Origin: Leptidea sinapis
Lineage: Eukaryota > Arthropoda > Insecta > Lepidoptera > Pieridae
Assembly: GCF_905404315.1 (NCBI RefSeq)
Contig: NC_066288.1
Location: 11,990,501-12,054,500, forward strand
Length of the DNA stretch: 64,000 nt
Reading direction: 5' to 3'
Part shown: piece by piece, positions 63,991 through 64,000 of the stretch
How the letters are laid out: each line of letters starts with the position of its first letter
Position numbering within the stretch: the first letter of the stretch is position 1
The notes under the pieces: generated by a model
Databases searched by the model: none
What the model was told of the DNA's origin: nothing
The model's input: only the letters and a program-made list of their open reading frames with translations
Translations under genes and position numbers: made by a program

Positions 63991-64000
63991 TAAACCAAAA

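Overview
The window looks like AT-rich, non-coding nuclear DNA from a lepidopteran (butterfly or moth). I found no complete host protein-coding gene. Nearly everything recognisable is decayed mobile DNA of kinds familiar from Lepidoptera: 3' pieces of non-LTR retrotransposons (LINEs) that keep only the last codons of reverse transcriptase, tRNA-headed SINEs, short non-autonomous Helitrons, mariner remnants and several MITE families. Clade names come from recognising protein tails and termini by eye; no database was searched. Labels used below: 'A' = Jockey/CR1-like LINE tail; 'B' = ~310 bp A-tailed interspersed repeat, about 20 copies; 'H' = RTE-like LINE tail; 'K', 'P', 'Q', 'S' = other LINE tails; 'F' = tRNA-headed SINE (Metulj-like); 'G' = second tRNA-headed repeat; 'C', 'E', 'M', 'N', 'T' = TIR elements; 'U', 'R' = unclassified repeat pairs.

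Layout. 0-5.7 kb: A and B copies, one nested inside the other, and an RTE remnant. 5.77-6.86 kb: the only strong host-gene signal, a GC/CpG-rich block with a CRE palindrome and a CTCF-like motif, followed by a good splice donor on the + strand; I read it as promoter plus 5' non-coding exon of a gene whose remaining exons lie outside the window or were not recognised. 7-16 kb: repeats, a 0.75 kb minisatellite with dimeric periodicity, a deleted mariner, Helitrons, and a TIR element with TA duplication sitting inside a Helitron. 16-35 kb: LINE tails, a hAT-like MITE with a perfect 8 bp duplication, a foldback element with a hammerhead-like core, and mariner fragments. 35.1-35.4 kb: a second CpG-rich promoter-like patch. 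36-52 kb: many F SINEs, including three tandem 150 bp units built on the SINE promoter. 52-64 kb: further Helitrons, LINE tails and a three-layer nest at 58-59.3 kb.

The elements interact in recognisable ways. Nested insertions give relative ages: A inside B, foldback inside K, MITE inside Helitron, LINE inside SINE, Q and B inside P. The A LINE and the B repeat share their last ~25 bases, which suggests B is copied in trans by an A-type reverse transcriptase. The most unusual items are the tandem SINE-head array at 42.4-42.8 kb, the 42 bp perfect foldback with a 14-15 bp target duplication at 26.4-26.65 kb, the dimeric minisatellite at 9.3-10.0 kb, and an excess of the TGACGTCA palindrome.
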